DNA of 64,000 bases. Origin: Comamonadaceae bacterium UBA4962. Lineage in GTDB: Bacteria; Pseudomonadota; Gammaproteobacteria; Burkholderiales; Burkholderiaceae_C. Location: positions 334,875-398,874 of the forward strand of contig DHAE01000007.1 in the NCBI GenBank assembly GCA_002397315.1, in the 5' to 3' direction. Below the pieces are notes generated by a model, which saw nothing but the letters and a program-made list of their open reading frames with translations, searched no databases and had not been told where the DNA came from. Each line of letters opens with the position of its first letter. The first letter of the stretch is position 1. The position numbers and the translations under genes were made by a program. This document shows positions 63,593-64,000 of the stretch, one piece after another.

Positions 63593-64000
63593 ACCAGCCC
63601 TTGGAAGAGTTCACGACTTTGACGACGAGCAGCATCACCGGTACTTCGATGAGCACGCCCACCACGGTGGCCAGCGCCGCGCCCGAATGAAACCCGAACA
63701 GGCTGATGGCGGTAGCCACGGCCAGCTCGAAGAAATTGGAGGCTCCGATCAATGCCGATGGGCAAGCCACGGCGTGCTTCTCTCCCGCAGCGCGGTTGAG
63801 CCAGTAGGCCAGCGCAGAGTTGAAAAACACCTGGATCAGGATGGGCACGGCCAGCAATGCGATGACCAGGGGTTGCTCCAGGATGGCCTCCCCCTGGAAC
63901 GCAAACAGCAGCACCAGCGTGAGCAACAGCGCGCCGATAGACCAAGGCCCGATGCGATGCAGCGCGGCGTCAAACGCTGCCTGCCCCCGCGCCAGAAGGA
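63567..64000 (-). CDS. acr3: ACR3-family arsenite efflux permease, C-terminal part
   Basis: The last about 144 residues of a membrane carrier that continues past the window. IGPWSIGALLLTLVLLFAFQ, then PSALIGASNFFELAVATAIS and LFGFHSGAALATVVGVLIEV followed by PVMLLVVKVVN are the ACR3 C-terminal helices. First known gene of the minus-strand arsenic cluster; arsR and arsC are expected beyond base 64000. Confidence 0.9.
   Translation of the reverse strand, partial: LLARGQAAFDAALHRIGPWSIGALLLTLVLLFAFQGEAILEQPLVIALLAVPILIQVFFNSALAYWLNRAAGEKHAVACPSALIGASNFFELAVATAISLFGFHSGAALATVVGVLIEVPVMLLVVKVVNSSKGWYESGSPQR

Noticed and set aside
1..64000. tRNA, rRNA or an attachment site duplicating a tRNA end
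   Set aside because: No cloverleaf or recognisable tRNA 3-prime end was seen; element boundaries cannot be placed from this window.

Overview
The window is high-GC DNA (about 60-65 percent in most genes) from a betaproteobacterium, most likely a Burkholderiales/Comamonadaceae-type host. This is inferred from the ICE protein families, the imuA-imuB-dnaE2 cassette, the ACR3-arsH arsenic genes and codon use; no rRNA or tRNA is present to fix the taxon. Most of it is the backbone and cargo of a large integrative/conjugative element of the PFGI-1/SPI-7/pKLC102 kind.

Layout. 1-4.2 kb: the start of an HD-type phosphohydrolase gene, a tyrosine recombinase, kfrA, and a minus-strand operon headed by a VC1465/XafT-like DNA-binding protein. 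4.2-13.1 kb: replication/partition core with parA, parB, DUF2857, an STY4528-like replication protein carrying internal iterons and a 24-bp palindrome, a thirteen-unit 36-bp tandem repeat array, a PFL_4669 protein, DUF3158 and ssb. 13.2-29.3 kb: a long co-directional run of accessory genes (secreted glycine-rich protein, two SNF2-like helicases, an NPPY adenine methyltransferase, STY4534/DUF3577, DUF3275 and many small unknown proteins). Many of these are preceded by recurring RNA hairpin leaders. 29.3-33.05 kb: a second kfrA-like gene, small regulators, a clear AcrVA2-family anti-CRISPR homologue and a DUF2591 phage protein.

33.1-47.3 kb (minus strand): a tightly overlapping conjugative type IV pilus operon, read from a DsbC-like protein through two muramidases, pilL, pilN, pilP, pilO, pilQ, pilR, pilS, a divergent PilT paralogue, pilM and pilV to a canonical PilT ATPase. 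It has no prepilin peptidase. 47.5-54.7 kb: a XerD-like recombinase, an AT-rich AbiC-like membrane protein, and the SOS mutasome dnaE2-imuB-imuA under a near-perfect LexA box.

54.9-60.0 kb: a Tn3-family transposase with a likely left inverted repeat and small cargo genes (HAD phosphatase, two XRE-like proteins, an unknown protein); no right terminus was found. 60.3-64 kb (minus strand): an arsenic-resistance cluster (ACR3 C-terminus, arsH, sterol-desaturase-like hydroxylase, MFS carrier) that continues past the window.

The most unusual content is regulatory. Six copies of a conserved hairpin sit upstream of accessory genes; three belong to a larger RNA with two mutually exclusive, covarying helices. 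A second hairpin type (AACCC...GGGGT) precedes about a dozen start codons. With intrinsic-terminator-like hairpins inside a 20-kb co-directional gene run, this suggests coordinated post-transcriptional or antitermination control of the element.
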